Of a stretch of 64,000 nt of DNA, positions 61,923 to 64,000 are shown in pieces. Source of the DNA: JAXGQD01 sp040766665 (GTDB taxonomy: Bacteria; Bacillota; Clostridia; Saccharofermentanales; Fastidiosipilaceae). The position numbers and the translations under genes were made by a program. The stretch covers positions 62,001 to 126,000 of the forward strand of contig JAXGQD010000003.1 of NCBI GenBank assembly GCA_040766665.1, written 5' to 3'. A model generated the notes under the pieces. That model was not told where the DNA came from. It saw nothing but the letters and a program-made list of their open reading frames with translations, and did no database searches. Each line of letters opens with the position of its first letter. The stretch's first letter is position 1.

Positions 61923-62579
61923 ATGAAAATATTTTTGGATACAGCAAACGTAGAAGAAATTGAAGAAATGCTTATTTATGGTTTTATTGATGGAGTTACA
62001 ACAAATCCGGCTCTCTTATCAAAACAGAATCTGTCATACAAAGAGGCAATCACGAAAATCAGTAATCTAGTTGAAAATGGGGTGGTTTTTGCTGAAGTAT
62101 TAGCAGATAAATCTGACGAAATGGTGAAGGAAGCAGTAGAGATTGTATCCTGGAGCAACAATATTTGTATTAAATTACCAATGATTACTGAAGGAGTAAA
62201 AGCACTTCCTAAATTGAAGCAGCTTGGAATAACTGTAGCAATGACTCTGATTTATAATTCCTCACAGGCAATTATAGCTAGTAGTATTGGCGCGGATTAT
62301 GTTGCACCGTTTGTCGCACGAGCATATGAGTTTGGTCATGATGGAATCAACTTAATAAAGGACATTTCGAATATTTATAAACAACATTCTTTAAGTACTA
62401 AAATTTTAGCTGCAAGCATAAGAACATCAAATGATGCTGCACTAGCATTAATGGCAGGTGCCGATGCTCTTACATTACCTACTTCAGTAATAAAACAAAT
62501 GATTTCAAGTTCAGATACTGAAACAACTTTGAGAACGTTTATGCAGCAATATAGCCAAAAGAACCTGGGGTGGAAATGA
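61923..62579 (+). CDS. Fructose-6-phosphate aldolase / transaldolase-like protein
   Basis: This 218-residue TIM-barrel enzyme belongs to the small transaldolase group that includes E. coli FsaA and FsaB (TalC). The start MKIFLDTANVEEIEEM, the motif GVTTNPALLSK and the Schiff-base Lys in NNICIKLPMI (Lys84) are clear, as are TLIYNSSQAIIA and ADYVAPFVARAYEFG. These enzymes cleave or form C-C bonds in ketose phosphates and accept 1-deoxy sugars. AAGGAGTC precedes the ATG. Its place after the glycyl-radical and activase genes recalls E. coli pflDC-talC and suggests that it cleaves the product of the radical enzyme. Confidence 0.92.
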   Translation: MKIFLDTANVEEIEEMLIYGFIDGVTTNPALLSKQNLSYKEAITKISNLVENGVVFAEVLADKSDEMVKEAVEIVSWSNNICIKLPMITEGVKALPKLKQLGITVAMTLIYNSSQAIIASSIGADYVAPFVARAYEFGHDGINLIKDISNIYKQHSLSTKILAASIRTSNDAALALMAGADALTLPTSVIKQMISSSDTETTLRTFMQQYSQKNLGWK

Positions 62580-62686
62580 TATAGAAACAAAAAATTGGAG
62601 GTGATGTGTAGCACGAGTTCTTTCTGTTTTTATTGAATCGAGAAAAACAGTAAAAATTTTTATCTTAAAATAGTTAGGAGTAGAGT

Positions 62687-63754
62687 ATGAAAAAAACATT
62701 TATATACTTTGTTTTAATGTCATTAATCATAGCGATTTTTAGTAGTTGTGCCCCAACAACAGAGAATACTGTTCAACAAAGTGGAAATGGGGAAAACTCG
62801 CAAATCGCAAATGTAGAAAGCTCTCAAGCGTCAAATTCAGATTCCGATAACTACAAAATTGTTGTCATAACCAAAAACTCTCAAACGGCATTTTGGCAAT
62901 ATAGTTATATTGGTGCTAATAATTATGCATTTGAGAATCAAAACGTTGAAGTTGTGACAACTGGACCACCTTCATCAAAAGATATTGATAAGCAAGTGAC
63001 TATTTTAGAAGATACGATAAACAGTAATCCAGATGGTATAGTCATTGCCCCTTTAAATGGTGACTCTTTGAAAGCGGGAGTTGAGAGAGCAATGGACCAA
63101 GGGATAAAAGTCGTTCTTATTGATAGTCTTGTAAACTCTGATAAATATGTGACCCTTTTAGCTACCGACAGTCGTGCAGCGGGCGCAAGAGGTGCGGAAA
63201 CATTTGTTGAAAAGTTAGAAGCAAAGGGCATCCCTCTCAGTGGAAAAGTTGGAATAATTAGTCCTTATGGGGGGGTACAATATCTTCAAGATCGAGAAAA
63301 TGGTTTTATAGATAAGCTTAAAGAACTGGCTCCTGAAATCGAAATAATCGGGCCGAAATTTATTGAAAATGATCCAATAAAAGGAGTTAGTGTAGTAGAA
63401 GATTTATTAACCGCAAACAATGACATAATAGGGTTTTACGCGAGCAATAATATGTGCGGAGTCGCGATTTCTCGCGTTGTAGCAGAGAGAAATATTGGAA
63501 GTAACTTGGTTTCGGTTACTTTTGACAGTGATCCTGAACAAGTAAGCGGGCTCCGGTCTGGTTCGCTGGATGCACTCATAGTTCAAGACCCATATACACT
63601 AGGTTATGAAGGTGTAAAAACTTGTGTAGAATCTATTGAAGGAAAAACTTTTGAAAAATATATCCCAACAAATGTTGTTATGGTAACAGCTGAAAATGTT
63701 GAAGATACTTCAATTCAGGAACTTCTCGACCCTACACTAAAAAAATTGTATTAA
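62687..63754 (+). CDS. Sugar ABC transporter substrate-binding lipoprotein
   Basis: This 355-residue exported lipoprotein has the signal peptide MKKTFIYFVLMSLIIAIFSSC with the lipidated Cys at residue 21, followed by a Ser/Asn/Gln-rich tether. The body is a type 1 sugar-binding fold: YKIVVITKNSQTAFWQYSYIGA, NPDGIVIAPLNGDSL, KVVLIDSLVN, GKVGIISPYGGVQYLQDRENGF and NNDIIGFYASNNMCGVAISR. GGAG lies before the ATG. It supplies the importer whose ATPase begins at 63837, so the radical operon takes up an unphosphorylated sugar or polyol by an ABC system. Confidence 0.92.
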   Translation: MKKTFIYFVLMSLIIAIFSSCAPTTENTVQQSGNGENSQIANVESSQASNSDSDNYKIVVITKNSQTAFWQYSYIGANNYAFENQNVEVVTTGPPSSKDIDKQVTILEDTINSNPDGIVIAPLNGDSLKAGVERAMDQGIKVVLIDSLVNSDKYVTLLATDSRAAGARGAETFVEKLEAKGIPLSGKVGIISPYGGVQYLQDRENGFIDKLKELAPEIEIIGPKFIENDPIKGVSVVEDLLTANNDIIGFYASNNMCGVAISRVVAERNIGSNLVSVTFDSDPEQVSGLRSGSLDALIVQDPYTLGYEGVKTCVESIEGKTFEKYIPTNVVMVTAENVEDTSIQELLDPTLKKLY

Positions 63755-63774
63755 TAGTCCTAACTTGAAAAAGC

Positions 63775-63804
63775 GCAGGGCAAAGTATTCTTATTTCGCC
63801 CTGC
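63775..63804 (+). promoter_or_regulatory. Intercistronic stem-loop after the binding-protein gene
   Basis: GCAGGGC (63775-63781) pairs with GCCCTGC (63798-63804). No T-run follows, so it probably protects the binding-protein mRNA and reduces read-through, as in the other sugar operon. Confidence 0.55.
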
Positions 63805-63836
63805 ATAGCTTAAAGAAAAAGTATAAGGAAAAAATT

Positions 63837-64000
63837 ATGGAAGAAATACTAAAACTAGAGTCAATTACCAAAGACTTTCCGGGAGTCCGAGCACTGGATA
63901 ATGTTAGTTTTTCCTTAAAGCGTGGTGAAGTACACGCTCTGGTAGGAGAGAATGGCGCAGGGAAGTCGACACTTATTAAAGTGCTAATGGGAGTTTACTC
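63837..64000 (+). CDS. Sugar ABC transporter ATP-binding protein (partial)
   Basis: The first 54 codons of a sugar importer ATPase run off the window end. They show ILKLESITKDFPGVRALDNV, then KRGEVHALVGENGAGKSTLIKVLMGVY with a complete Walker A. This N-terminus is typical of double-domain RbsA/MglA-type ATPases. AAGGAA lies before the ATG. It belongs with the binding protein just upstream; the permease is expected beyond the window. Confidence 0.93.
   Translation, partial: MEEILKLESITKDFPGVRALDNVSFSLKRGEVHALVGENGAGKSTLIKVLMGVY

Overview
The window looks like chromosomal DNA of an anaerobic, fermentative Gram-positive bacterium of the Bacillota, most likely class Clostridia. The pointers are a Rex repressor beside adhE, an iron-sulfur-type two-subunit L-serine dehydratase, a YtxH-type protein, a glycyl-radical enzyme with its activase, lipoprotein sugar-binding proteins, AGGAGG-like ribosome binding sites and a giant wall-anchored protein with an LPXTG-like tail. 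Species cannot be fixed from sequence alone. No tRNA, rRNA, CRISPR array or prophage was seen.

Layout. 1-2.0 kb: a partial response regulator, then aroQ and aroC. 2.0-2.5 kb: a repeat cluster. 2.5-6.7 kb: a GNAT acetyltransferase, an HD hydrolase, an orphan BrnA-like antitoxin, an EamA exporter, an Rrf2 regulator and a frameshifted AEC transporter. 6.9-16.8 kb: a sugar/pentose block with a dicupin protein, a ribose-type ABC importer, an AraB-like kinase and an alpha/beta hydrolase on the minus strand, divergent from a LacI regulator, followed by a DUF1622 membrane protein and D-lyxose isomerase. 16.9-30.9 kb: one enormous surface-protein reading frame (about 4,660 codons) of SpaA/CnaB-like modules, ending in ten near-identical 94-residue repeats and a VPRTG sorting signal, and cut by one in-frame TAA. 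31.5-34.3 kb: xylAB. 35.2-40.6 kb: sdaAB-sdaAA, rex and adhE. 40.6-41.0 kb: a second copy of the repeat cluster. 41.0-47.5 kb: a frameshifted lipase, a geranylgeranyl-reductase-like flavoprotein, cutC, a NERD-domain membrane protein, a CpXC protein, a DUF948-like protein and a YtxH-like protein. 47.7-55.4 kb: trkA-trkH potassium uptake, a SWIM-SNF2 helicase and a C39-like papain-fold protein. 55.75-58.65 kb: a decayed transposon with perfect 16-bp terminal inverted repeats. 58.65-64 kb: an AT-richer operon with a glycyl-radical enzyme, its activase, an FSA-type aldolase, a sugar-binding lipoprotein and the start of a sugar ABC ATPase.

How the genes fit together. Much of the window is about bringing in and fermenting sugars. 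D-lyxose isomerase, XylA and XylB feed D-xylulose 5-phosphate, the LacI-controlled operon handles an unidentified pentose or related sugar, and the glycyl-radical/FSA/ABC operon suggests radical-mediated breakdown of a sugar or polyol. Rex and AdhE then balance NADH. The most interesting items are: (i) the ten-repeat stalk of the giant adhesin, in which the residues expected to form the isopeptide bond are replaced in every repeat; (ii) the single in-frame stop in that gene; (iii) the glycyl-radical/FSA/ABC operon, whose first gene has lost its 5' end at the transposon border; and (iv) a composite family of dispersed intergenic repeats. Several genes carry single-base disruptions, so either real decay or consensus errors in a draft assembly should be considered.
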